Shown here piece after piece: positions 47,723 through 56,908 of a stretch of 59,751 nucleotides of DNA. The stretch is from Candidatus Calescibacteriota bacterium (GTDB lineage Bacteria > CAIJMQ01 > JAADFP01). Below the pieces are notes generated by a model. The model made no database searches, was not told the DNA's origin, and saw only the letters and a list, made by a program, of their open reading frames with translations. A program made the translations under genes and the position numbers. The stretch's first letter is position 1. Each line of letters starts with the position of its first letter. Where the stretch lies: assembly GCA_021162785.1 (NCBI GenBank), contig JAGGYA010000023.1:1-59751 (forward strand), in the 5' to 3' direction.

Positions 47723-48675
47723 CTCAATACTTTTTTTAATAATACCCCCAAAAATGCACCGAGAAAAGTAAGATAGAATAAAGAAAAAATATTTTCCATG
47801 CGTGTAATCAGCACACCTGAAAAGGTTAGTATCCCACTTAATATCCCCATGAAACTCACCACCTTCCTCACTCCCCACCCTTTCTTTAAAAGCACAAGTG
47901 CCATATGGTCTTCACTTTTACGGTATATGGGCCTTTTTTGGGAAATCCTTCTTATGACCAAATAAAAAGTATCTATAAGGGGTAATCCCAAGAGTAGCAA
48001 TGGAGTAACCAATGCGATTTCCCTTCCTGGAGGAGCAAAACTCAATGGGAAAACAAGAAATGAAAGGAGAAACCCCATTAGATAACTACCAGCATTACCC
48101 AAGAAAAGAGATGCAGGTGGGAAATTGTAGAAAAGAAAAGAGAAAAGGTAAGAAAGTAGGACACCTGAAACAAGGAATACGGAGGAATTCCCATTCCATT
48201 TTGAGACTATCATAATACCCAAAAAAGGGAAAATACCTACCACTGGAGCAAGACCATCAAGTATATCTAAGAAATTAAAAGCATTGGTAATACCAATAAT
48301 CCATAAAAAGGTTATAAGGTAATTAAGAAAACTGGGAATTCGTCCAATAGTTGTATGAAGTGACCCTGCCATAACCAAAAAAGCAGAAACTGACTGTAAA
48401 AATAATTTGGGTAGAGGAGAAAGTTCAAGAAAATCATCCAGAATTCCCATAAAGAATACTATCATTGCACCTGCTATCACCCACAAACTAAATTGTGAGT
48501 ACCATAGGGAAAAAATTGTGAGTGGGAAAAGAAGCCATCCTCCAGTCAAAGGAATTCCTTCTCTGCTACCTACTATAAGGGAAGGTTTACTCACCCAGGA
48601 AAGGTAAATCCCTAATTTTTTCAGAAAGAAAAGAGAAAGGAGGGATATAAAAAATACCGCAAAAAATAAAAGCAT
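47719..48675 (-). CDS. WecA/TagO/MraY-family undecaprenyl-phosphate sugar-1-phosphate transferase
   Basis: TGGWLLFPL, MGILDDFLELSPLPKLFLQ, NAFNFLDILDGLAP, LFLGNAGSYLMGF. Confidence 0.88.
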   Translation of the reverse strand: MLLFFAVFFISLLSLFFLKKLGIYLSWVSKPSLIVGSREGIPLTGGWLLFPLTIFSLWYSQFSLWVIAGAMIVFFMGILDDFLELSPLPKLFLQSVSAFLVMAGSLHTTIGRIPSFLNYLITFLWIIGITNAFNFLDILDGLAPVVGIFPFLGIMIVSKWNGNSSVFLVSGVLLSYLFSFLFYNFPPASLFLGNAGSYLMGFLLSFLVFPLSFAPPGREIALVTPLLLLGLPLIDTFYLVIRRISQKRPIYRKSEDHMALVLLKKGWGVRKVVSFMGILSGILTFSGVLITRMENIFSLFYLTFLGAFLGVLLKKVLR

Positions 48676-49805
48676 TATCCTTTCCCAGCCATGTAGAGGA
48701 GCTCTATCTTTTCTATCATATTTTTTATATCAAATTCTTCCCTATTTGTTATCCTTTTTGCTTTCTCCCCCATTTTCCTTCTCAAATTCTCCTCTACTAA
48801 AAGCTTCCTCACCCTTTCCGCAAGGAGATGCACATCCTTGGGGGGAATGAGAAAACCATTTTCTCCGTTTTTTATCATCTCCTTAATTCCATCCACTCCA
48901 TAGGCTACAGCAGGAATTCCTAAGGCAAAGGCTTCCAGCAAAGATTTGGGCAATCCTTCCCACAAAGAGGTTAATACAAAAACATCAAAAATGCGCATAA
49001 CTTCTTCAATATCTTCCCTCCAGCCCAGTAGGTAAAACCTCTCCTCTAATCCACCCCTCTTTATTTCCAATTCCAAAGCTTTCCTCAATTCCCCATCCCC
49101 TACCATTACAAAGGCGGTATTGGGGATTTTTAATAAAGTAGCCATTTTCACAAAATCCTTGAGATTTTTCTGCGGTTTGAAACAAGCCACAGTTCCTACC
49201 ACTTTTCCTTCTTTAATACCTAACTCCTTCTTTTTCCCCTCCCTCTCTATTTTTACCTTTTCAAATCGTCCAAACTCAATTCCATCACGTATCAAAATGT
49301 ATTTTTGACTCTCTCCAATTCCTGCATTTAATCCTTTTTTAATATCTTCCTGAGTTATGGCTATTAAACGGGTGGTTATTTTAGCAGTTATTCTCTCTAA
49401 AAAGGAGTAAAAAGACCGCAGAAAAAGGGATTGAAAACTGTGGAAAGGGAAACCATGAACAGTATGATAAATTAAAGGAACACCGCTTAGGTAAGCAGCC
49501 CATCTCCCCAGTATTCCAGCCTTGGAAGAGTGGGTGTGAACAATATCAGGCTTTATCTTTTTCAGTTCCTTAAAAAGAAGAAAAAAAGTAATAATATCCC
49601 AGAAGGGGTTGATTTCTCTACAAAAAGGGAAGTACTTGAGAGAAACTTGGTGTAGCTTTTCTGCTCTTTTACTCAAATAGCCGGGAGAAGTAAATAGAAA
49701 AACTCTATAATCTTTCTCAGCTAACTTTTCCACAGTGTAAAGAGTAGAAGTTTGAGCACCTCCGAACTCTAATTTAGTTATTATGTGCACTACCTTTCTC
49801 ATCAT
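48675..49805 (-). CDS. Glycosyltransferase, GT4 family
   Basis: KLEFGGAQTSTL, VHTHSSKAGILGRWAAYLSGVP, LTSLWEGLPKSLLEAFALGIPAVAYGVDGIKEMI. Confidence 0.92.
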   Translation of the reverse strand: MMRKVVHIITKLEFGGAQTSTLYTVEKLAEKDYRVFLFTSPGYLSKRAEKLHQVSLKYFPFCREINPFWDIITFFLLFKELKKIKPDIVHTHSSKAGILGRWAAYLSGVPLIYHTVHGFPFHSFQSLFLRSFYSFLERITAKITTRLIAITQEDIKKGLNAGIGESQKYILIRDGIEFGRFEKVKIEREGKKKELGIKEGKVVGTVACFKPQKNLKDFVKMATLLKIPNTAFVMVGDGELRKALELEIKRGGLEERFYLLGWREDIEEVMRIFDVFVLTSLWEGLPKSLLEAFALGIPAVAYGVDGIKEMIKNGENGFLIPPKDVHLLAERVRKLLVEENLRRKMGEKAKRITNREEFDIKNMIEKIELLYMAGKG

Positions 49806-49817
49806 TTATAAGATAAC

Positions 49818-51080
49818 TTAATGGAGGGGAAGTTCTTGATAAGAAAGAACCTTTGCTTTTGTGAGAGGAGGTATGGTTACCCCAGGAGGTGGAAAAGGAG
49901 GGATCCATTGCTTATCGTGGACAATGTGCACTGAATCGTAAATTTTTTCCAGTTGAAATTCGTCAGAGAAGACACAGCCTTGGATTTGCACAGAATTATA
50001 TATTGCGCATGAACCATTCTCACCTAAGTATACTACTCCCCTAAGCACGGAAGAATTTATAATCTCAATTCTTTCTACTGCAATGAGTTGCCCTTCAACT
50101 ATTGAAGAATTGGCAACTCCAATACCTCGGGAGGAAAAGACAACCGTGAACTCTCCGGAAGGTATATAAGAGGGGTCACATTTTATTTGGGAGGAATTGG
50201 ATACATGAATCTCCCACCCCGAGATAATCTCATTAACATTTTGAATTTGGGAAAAGTTAATTACACTTATTCCTTCGGTAGAGATGATTCTGCCCGGTCC
50301 AATAATCTTCCCTCCATTCCTTACAATCACCTTCCCTTTAACTTTCTTAGTAGCACCGGCAAGATTGTAAGTTGTCCCATCCACTATTAAATCTGGGTCT
50401 CCATTTACCTCTGCATCATGAATTTTGTCATCGTAATAGGAAGTGTCCAAAGTGGGGTATGGAGGTGGAGGATCCGGACATATTCCCGGAGTATAGTTTC
50501 CCTCCCCACTTATTGTTCCCGTAGAGTACACCAATCCCGGGACTACTTCACAGCTGGGGCCAATGTAAATATCTCCATAAGCAAAAACATTCCCGGGTGC
50601 ATCACCTAAGCGGTGAACTGCCACACTGTTTAAGAGGGAGAAACTCCCCGAACGATCAGAATTTCCCCAAAATAGAGCGTAAGTTCTAAAGAGCTCACTT
50701 GGAGTTACACTGTGAAGCCATACTCTATACTTAAGCTTTCTCTTCCCCTTTGATACTCCTTGAGAAACAAAGGTAACTATTGTGTCCCCATCTACATTTT
50801 CTAATTCAGTGATATAAACGGAGTAGGTCCCCTTATCTAAGGATTCGTTCTCGAAAAGAACACCTGCTTTTTGTGAAGAAGGGTCCCTACATAATTTCCA
50901 AATAGCTCTCTCCGCACCAGCTTCTGCCAGATAAAGAGCATTAATTTCCCTCCCTTTTATAGTCACAGTTTGATAATATCCCTTTACTCCTATGGAGACT
51001 GCAAGACCAAATAGAACCAGAGCAAACATTAAAAAAAGAGCAAGGATACCAATAATCCCTTTCTCACTTTTTAAATTCAC
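49818..51080 (-). CDS. PilX-like pilus assembly protein with predicted beta-helical C-terminal region
   Basis: GTG start (51080) overlapping the upstream stop (GTGA). N-terminus GIIGILALFLMFALVLFGLAVSIGV...LYLAEAGAERAIWKL; C-terminus of repeated short strands with NSS/NSV turns. Confidence 0.7.
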   Translation of the reverse strand: MNLKSEKGIIGILALFLMFALVLFGLAVSIGVKGYYQTVTIKGREINALYLAEAGAERAIWKLCRDPSSQKAGVLFENESLDKGTYSVYITELENVDGDTIVTFVSQGVSKGKRKLKYRVWLHSVTPSELFRTYALFWGNSDRSGSFSLLNSVAVHRLGDAPGNVFAYGDIYIGPSCEVVPGLVYSTGTISGEGNYTPGICPDPPPPYPTLDTSYYDDKIHDAEVNGDPDLIVDGTTYNLAGATKKVKGKVIVRNGGKIIGPGRIISTEGISVINFSQIQNVNEIISGWEIHVSNSSQIKCDPSYIPSGEFTVVFSSRGIGVANSSIVEGQLIAVERIEIINSSVLRGVVYLGENGSCAIYNSVQIQGCVFSDEFQLEKIYDSVHIVHDKQWIPPFPPPGVTIPPLTKAKVLSYQELPLH

Positions 51081-51610
51081 GGCCAATTCCTTAAATGAGC
51101 AGATGAACACAAGGAAAATTCTCGACCCGCTTCTCTTAATACCAAATTAATTTCTACAAGTGCTACTTCATTATATAAAAAAGGAGGAGTTAAAAGTTCA
51201 TTTTTATTATTTCGATATAAAAGGGAAAAACTCTCCACATTTCTGGCCATAACCCCTATCTTATCCCCCGCTCCACCTTCCCCCCAAACCTTCCTTAAAA
51301 GAATGGTTGAATTTTGGGGATCTAAGTAATAACTAACCCTTTCCGGTTCAATATGGGAGTCTTGAGGATTAACATCTACATCAATAGTTATTTTATTACT
51401 ATCCGCTTCATATATGCTCACTGCCTGCCTAATTTCTCTTACCATCTTCTCAATAGCAAAGAGTCCCGTTCTGGAAAGTCTTACATTCACATCTGCTTCC
51501 TCCCATTTTTTCAAGCCAATGGCAAAAGATAGGTACATACAGCCCAATACAATGATGCTAATAATTATGGAAATCATTATCTCTAAAAGAGTTACACCCT
51601 TTTTAGTCAT
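51077..51610 (-). CDS. PilW-like minor pilin
   Basis: KKGVTLLEIMISIIISIIVLG prepilin signal. Confidence 0.75.
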   Translation of the reverse strand: MTKKGVTLLEIMISIIISIIVLGCMYLSFAIGLKKWEEADVNVRLSRTGLFAIEKMVREIRQAVSIYEADSNKITIDVDVNPQDSHIEPERVSYYLDPQNSTILLRKVWGEGGAGDKIGVMARNVESFSLLYRNNKNELLTPPFLYNEVALVEINLVLREAGREFSLCSSAHLRNWP

Positions 51611-51986
51611 GATTACTGAGATAAGTTACCGCAGTTAATCTCCTCAGTGCATTCTCTTCCCACCACTCTACACTAACTTCCACTTTTTTGTAATCTTTTA
51701 TAGAATCCCCATTTTCATCCACCCATTCCCACTTCACTCTCTTGATAGTCTTAGGGGGTATCCCCTTTACCTCTATAAAAGTATCCTGCCAGGAAGCATC
51801 CAGACCTCCGTAGCCAAGGTTTATTACTTCTTCCATCCCCTGCTGCAAAATCTCCTCTGCAACAATCCAAGACTTTGCTCTTTTGGAAAGTAAAGAAGAT
51901 ACATTTATTAACTCCAGCATAGCTATAAAGGCTAAGGAAATGATTAAAACAGCAATTAAAACCTCTATAATTGTAAATCCACGCAT
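51603..51986 (-). CDS. PilV-like minor pilin
   Basis: MRGFTIIEVLIAVLIISLAFIAMLELI. Confidence 0.75.
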   Translation of the reverse strand: MRGFTIIEVLIAVLIISLAFIAMLELINVSSLLSKRAKSWIVAEEILQQGMEEVINLGYGGLDASWQDTFIEVKGIPPKTIKRVKWEWVDENGDSIKDYKKVEVSVEWWEENALRRLTAVTYLSNHD

Positions 51987-52007
51987 TACTCAGCCTCTTT
52001 TTGAAGA

Positions 52008-52442
52008 CTATTGATTAATATTTCTTGCGTTTGTAACCACTATATCGTCATCCACATTATCCACTACATCGTTCCCTACCGTTGCATCTCTTGAACCGTC
52101 AGGTCCCACACTAAGGATAAGGTAGGTTCCCGGAGTAGTTGTTGTATCTAAATCATATTGATAATGAGCACCGGAAGGGGAATATGGGTCCTTAGGTATC
52201 CGATTAATTAACCTGGGAGAATCATTCAAAAGATAATCTTCCCAGTTTTCTACAGGTGGGAAACAGTAGTGTCGAGCTTCATAAGTTAGCAATGCTGATT
52301 CAATATTTCTAAGTTCTGCCATTACTTTGGCTTTCATTGCTTCAGGTCGGATACCGGAATAATTCAATACAGTTATTGTGGCAAGAATTCCAACAATCCC
52401 AACTACTAATAAAAGTTCCAGAAGGGTAAATCCTTTTCTCAT
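52008..52442 (-). CDS. Type IV pilin/GspG-like pseudopilin (copy 1)
   Basis: RKGFTLLELLLVVGIVGILATI; IPKDPYSPSGAHYQYDLD...ILSVGPDGSRD. Confidence 0.88.
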   Translation of the reverse strand: MRKGFTLLELLLVVGIVGILATITVLNYSGIRPEAMKAKVMAELRNIESALLTYEARHYCFPPVENWEDYLLNDSPRLINRIPKDPYSPSGAHYQYDLDTTTTPGTYLILSVGPDGSRDATVGNDVVDNVDDDIVVTNARNINQ

Positions 52443-52879
52443 TCCTCTATTTTCCTCGCATTTGTCACAAAATAATCGTCTCCCGAACTCACTACACGAT
52501 CGTAATACACTTCTGTATCTACCTCTCCATTCTTTCCTACACTCAAAACAACATAAGTCCGACCAGTAGGGGAGTCTGTATTAAGTTTGTAAGTATACTT
52601 TTTTCCTTGGGGATGAAAAGGGTCCTGAGGTACACGGTCAATGATTCTGGGTCTATCTCTTTTGAGACATTCCTCCCAAGAATCTACAGGAGGTAAAGAA
52701 TTAAAGTGGTTCTCATATATTATTAATGCACTTTTTATTGCCCTTAAATCTGATTTTACTACCGACTCCTTAGCTTCTTGAGTAATACCTTGAAAATTAA
52801 AGATCAATATCCCCACCACAATCCCCAATATCACCACCACAATCATTAACTCCAGAAGTGTGAAAGCTCCCTCTTCCAA
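52439..52879 (-). CDS. Type IV pilin/GspG-like pseudopilin (copy 2)
   Basis: GAFTLLELMIVVVILGIVVGILI; VPQDPFHPQGKKYTYKLN...LSVGKNGEVD. Confidence 0.88.
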   Translation of the reverse strand: MEEGAFTLLELMIVVVILGIVVGILIFNFQGITQEAKESVVKSDLRAIKSALIIYENHFNSLPPVDSWEECLKRDRPRIIDRVPQDPFHPQGKKYTYKLNTDSPTGRTYVVLSVGKNGEVDTEVYYDRVVSSGDDYFVTNARKIEE

Positions 52880-52892
52880 TTATTTTTTCCTT

Positions 52893-53360
52893 TTAAATCA
52901 ATCCACCAGAGGTAGAACCTGTTACATCTTTTGCATTGGTAGCTACAATATCATCAGCATTTGCATTGAAAGTGATAGAATCTGCACCTAAGGTAAAATC
53001 TTTGGTTCCATTTTTACCCACACTCCATATAGCATAAGTTTCATCATCCGCAGCTACTTCATAATGGTACTTAGAACCATCGGGAGACCAGGGATCAGTA
53101 GGTATTCGATCCACTACGCGAGGGGAGTAATTCTGCAAACATTTTTCAAAATTGTCAATACTGGAATCATCGGGAAGTACACTGTATCTTGAATCATAGA
53201 GAATCACCGCCATCTTAAGATTTCTTAGATCTGCTTTTGCTGCAGCATTTTTTGCTTCCTCCGTGACTCCTCGAAAGTTGGGTATAAGAATAGCTGCTAA
53301 AATCCCCAGCACAGCCACCACAATCATCAACTCCATTAAAGTGAAACCACTTCTTCTCAC
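52893..53360 (-). CDS. Type IV pilin/GspG-like pseudopilin (copy 3)
   Basis: RSGFTLMELMIVVAVLGILAAILIPNFRG; IPTDPWSPDGSKYHYEV...WSVGKNGTKD. Confidence 0.92.
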   Translation of the reverse strand: MRRSGFTLMELMIVVAVLGILAAILIPNFRGVTEEAKNAAAKADLRNLKMAVILYDSRYSVLPDDSSIDNFEKCLQNYSPRVVDRIPTDPWSPDGSKYHYEVAADDETYAIWSVGKNGTKDFTLGADSITFNANADDIVATNAKDVTGSTSGGLI

Positions 53361-53401
53361 TTTCTCACCTCCCGATAATTACTCTAAATTATGAAACTAC
53401 T

Positions 53402-53950
53402 TTAAATAACCCCACCACTCGTTGAGCCACTAATAGTAGCAGCATTGGTAGCTACAATATCATCAGCATTTGCACCAAAGGTGCAAGTATCATTCCCAAT
53501 AGTAGTTTCAGATGTTCCATTCTGACCTACGCTCCAAATTCCGAATGTAGTGCCATCAGCAGAAACATCATAGTGATACTTTGAACCATCAGGAGACCAA
53601 GGATCAGTAGGAACCCTATCCACAACTCTCGGTGAGTAATTCTGCAGGCACTCTTCAAACTTCTCGATACTTGAATCATCGGGTAGCACATTGAATTGGT
53701 TCTGGTAAAGAATCACCGCCATCTTGAGGTTTCTTAGATCCGCTTTAGCAGTGGAATTTTTTGCCTCTGCAGTGATACCCCGGAAATTAGGGATCAAAAT
53801 GGCAGCAATTATAGCTAACACCGCTACTACGATCATTAACTCCATTAAAGTGAAACCGCCTCGCCACTTCCGAATCATCTCCTTTACACCTATCATAACA
53901 CCCTCCTTTCTTCTACCTACTTTCTTTAAAACCTCCCTATTATACCACAA
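53402..53950 (-). CDS. Type IV pilin/GspG-like pseudopilin (copy 4; start may be internal at MIGVKEMIRKWRGGFTLMEL)
   Basis: GGFTLMELMIVVAVLAIIAAILIPNFRG; near-identical layout to copy 3. Confidence 0.92.
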   Translation of the reverse strand: MWYNREVLKKVGRRKEGVMIGVKEMIRKWRGGFTLMELMIVVAVLAIIAAILIPNFRGITAEAKNSTAKADLRNLKMAVILYQNQFNVLPDDSSIEKFEECLQNYSPRVVDRVPTDPWSPDGSKYHYDVSADGTTFGIWSVGQNGTSETTIGNDTCTFGANADDIVATNAATISGSTSGGVI

Positions 53951-53962
53951 CCTCCCTTCCTT

Positions 53963-55183
53963 TTAATAGTATTGAATAATTTTGGCCATTTTGAAAAGAG
54001 GAAGATAAAGAGAAAGGGCAATGAAAAGCACAATTCCACCCATTACAATTAAGAGAAGAGGCTCTAAAGTGGAGGTCATTATTTTTATAGCAAAATCTAC
54101 TTCTTTATCATAATTATTGGAAATTACCCTCAACATATCTTCCATATCCCCTGTTTCTTCCCCCACAGCTATCATATGAGCTACCATGGGAGGGAACTCT
54201 TTGCTTCTTCTTAAAGGCTCACTAATACTCCCTCCTCGCATCACATTTTCCCTTATCACATCCATTACTTTAGCCAGCACCGCGTTCCCAATACTTCCCT
54301 TGATTACCTGGAAACTTCTCCCCAAATCAACACCACTTCTCACCATAGTCTCCAGTGAACGAGCAAACCGAGAAATACCTACTTTTTTAAGGAGGGGTCC
54401 AAAAAGGGGCATTCTTAACTTCCACTCATCCATTACTTCCTTACCCCTTTCTGTTCTGGAGATAATTACATAAGCCACTATAAGTATAATTAAACCTGCT
54501 AAGCCATAATACCAGTAGCGCTGAAAGAACTCACTTAATTTAAACATCATCATTGTAGGAAGGGGAAGGGGAACTTTCGCAGCATAAAAGACTTTCCTAA
54601 ACTTAGGGAGAACATAAGTTACCAGAAAGGTTATCAATCCAGAAGCTACAATAACCAAAATAAAAGGGTAAAGAAGAGCGCTTCTAACCTTTATCTTTAT
54701 ATCCATCTCTCTCTCTAAAAAATCCGCTACCCTATCCAGAACCTCTTCCAAATTACCAGCTTCTTCCCCAACTCTCACTGTAGAAACATAAAGGTCAGAG
54801 AAAATGTGAGATTGTCTCTCCAAAGCACTTCCAAAACTTGCCCCTCTTTCAATATCTTCCCGGATCTGCAAAATAGCAGTGCGTAATGTCCTATTTTCGG
54901 TTTGTTCACTTAAAGTTAAAAGAGCTTGAGTTATGGGTACACCCGCCCTTAAAAGAGCAGAGAGTTGTCGAGTGAAGAGTATCAACTGTGTGGGCTTAAC
55001 CCCTCTTCCAAATCTGAAACTAACCTCCCAAGAAAGAAAACCCTTTTTTGCCTCTTGGGCATCTATGAGTAAAAATTTTCTTTGAGCAAGGAGATTTTCC
55101 AAATCCTTAAAACTGGGGGCTTCCATAATCCCACTCACTAATTCACCCGTAGTAGTTCGGGCTCTGTATTTAAATTGTGGCAT
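53963..55183 (-). CDS. pilC: PilC/GspF inner-membrane platform protein
   Basis: FKYRARTTTGELVSGIMEA, LILFTRQLSALLRAGVPITQAL, MIAVGEETGDMEDML. Confidence 0.95.
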   Translation of the reverse strand: MPQFKYRARTTTGELVSGIMEAPSFKDLENLLAQRKFLLIDAQEAKKGFLSWEVSFRFGRGVKPTQLILFTRQLSALLRAGVPITQALLTLSEQTENRTLRTAILQIREDIERGASFGSALERQSHIFSDLYVSTVRVGEEAGNLEEVLDRVADFLEREMDIKIKVRSALLYPFILVIVASGLITFLVTYVLPKFRKVFYAAKVPLPLPTMMMFKLSEFFQRYWYYGLAGLIILIVAYVIISRTERGKEVMDEWKLRMPLFGPLLKKVGISRFARSLETMVRSGVDLGRSFQVIKGSIGNAVLAKVMDVIRENVMRGGSISEPLRRSKEFPPMVAHMIAVGEETGDMEDMLRVISNNYDKEVDFAIKIMTSTLEPLLLIVMGGIVLFIALSLYLPLFKMAKIIQYY

Positions 55184-55186
55184 TTT

Positions 55187-56866
55187 TTAATCCTCTACAT
55201 CCTCTGTAACCCTTAAAACTTCTTCTATAGTAGTAATCCCTTCTTTTACTTTTTGAAGACCCGCCTCTCTTAAGGTTACCATCCCCTCCTTTATACACTC
55301 TCTTCTTAATTCACTTACCGGGACTCTACGTAAAGAAATCTCCCGTAAACGATCTGTCATAATCATTAGTTCAAAAATCCCGGTTCTCCCTAAGTATCCA
55401 GTATTTCGACAGAATTTGCATCCTTTCCCCCTAAAGTATTTACCTTCTTCTGGAAGATTTAATATCTCCAACACATCCTTTGGTGGCTTATACTCTTCTT
55501 TACAATAAGGACAAATCACTCTCACTAACCTCTGTGCTACTGCTCCAAGAAGACAAGATGCTACAAGATAGGGCTCCACTCCCATATCCACTAAACGAGC
55601 AATTGTGCTGGGAGCATCGTTGGTATGGAGTGTAGAGAAAACCAGATGCCCAGTTAAAGCAGCTTCTACTGCAATCTTTGCTGTATTTAGATCTCTAATT
55701 TCTCCCACCATTATAATGTCAGGATCCTGACGTAGTATGTTCCTTAAAGCATTAGCAAAGGTAAGGCCTACTTTTGGATTAACCTGTGTCTGTCTAATTC
55801 CTTTAATTTCGTATTCCACAGGGTCTTCAATTGTAATAATATTCTTCTCAATTGAATTTATGAAGGATAAAGCAGAGTAAAGAGTGGTAGTTTTTCCACT
55901 ACCTGTAGGGCCAGTAACTAATATCATCCCGTAGGGCCTCCTAATCAATTTCTTAAACTCTTCTAACATCTCAGGGGAAAATCCCAATTCTTCTACCCCT
56001 TTAAAAAGGCTCTCTTTCTCCAAAATTCTAATTACCACATTCTCACCATAAATAGTGGGAAAAGTGGATATTCTCAAATCCACTTCCTTCTCCCCCATCT
56101 TCATAAGTACTCTTCCATCTTGGGGTAGTCTTTTTTCTGCGATATTGAGATGTGCCAGGACCTTTATTCGAGAAATTATCCCAAGTTGTAGTTTCTTAGG
56201 TAAAGATTGAACTTTATATAAGACACCATCGATTCGATATCTAACCCTAACTTCATTTTCCATAGGCTCAATATGAATATCACTGGCTCTCTGTTTTATA
56301 GCTTGGGAAATTAAAAGATTAACAGCTTTAATAACAGGTGCCTCCTGAGCTTTCTCTTGAAGAAGGTCTACAGTCTCCTCTTCAGCTGCTTCATATCCAA
56401 GCTCTTCTTCACTGACACTCAAAACCTCTTCCATGCTTTGATTTAACCCATAAAAATGTTCAATAGCCCTGAGAATGGAACTCTTAGGGCTAATATAAGT
56501 TTTAACCATACACCCCGTTAAAGACTTGAGTTCTTCTAAAGCGTATAGGTTAAAGGGGTCAGCCATAGCCACATGTAATATATTCCCTTCTACCTTTAAA
56601 GGAATTAAATTGTATTTCCTGGCAACCTGCTCTGGCACCATCTTGAGAGCTTCTGTCTCAATGTCATAAAGAAAAGGATCTATAAGTTCTAAACCCAACT
56701 GTTCACTTAAAAATTTTGCAAGGTCTTCATCCTTTATATAACCTAAGGAAATCAAAATATCCCCCAGCAATCCTCCTCGCTCCCTTTGAACTCGAAGAGC
56801 TTCTTTTAACTGTTCATCATTTATTACTCCCTTTTCTAACAACATTTCCCCCAGTTTCTTCTTCAT
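55187..56866 (-). CDS. pilB: PilB/GspE assembly ATPase with N-terminal MshEN-like domain
   Basis: GPTGSGKTTTLYSAL, TIEDPVEYEIKGIRQTQVN, RDPDI-type RQDPDIIMVGEIRD, zinc motif CPYC...CKFC. Confidence 0.96.
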   Translation of the reverse strand: MKKKLGEMLLEKGVINDEQLKEALRVQRERGGLLGDILISLGYIKDEDLAKFLSEQLGLELIDPFLYDIETEALKMVPEQVARKYNLIPLKVEGNILHVAMADPFNLYALEELKSLTGCMVKTYISPKSSILRAIEHFYGLNQSMEEVLSVSEEELGYEAAEEETVDLLQEKAQEAPVIKAVNLLISQAIKQRASDIHIEPMENEVRVRYRIDGVLYKVQSLPKKLQLGIISRIKVLAHLNIAEKRLPQDGRVLMKMGEKEVDLRISTFPTIYGENVVIRILEKESLFKGVEELGFSPEMLEEFKKLIRRPYGMILVTGPTGSGKTTTLYSALSFINSIEKNIITIEDPVEYEIKGIRQTQVNPKVGLTFANALRNILRQDPDIIMVGEIRDLNTAKIAVEAALTGHLVFSTLHTNDAPSTIARLVDMGVEPYLVASCLLGAVAQRLVRVICPYCKEEYKPPKDVLEILNLPEEGKYFRGKGCKFCRNTGYLGRTGIFELMIMTDRLREISLRRVPVSELRRECIKEGMVTLREAGLQKVKEGITTIEEVLRVTEDVED

Positions 56867-56908
56867 TTCTACCTCCCTACTTAAAGGATAGCAAATTCTA
56901 TGCCTGTG

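Noticed and set aside
47723-47878. N-terminal 52 residues of the - ORF 46451-47878
   Set aside because: They lie inside the WecA-like gene; the dinucleotide-binding start MRKGIIVGGG at 47722 gives an ATGA junction.
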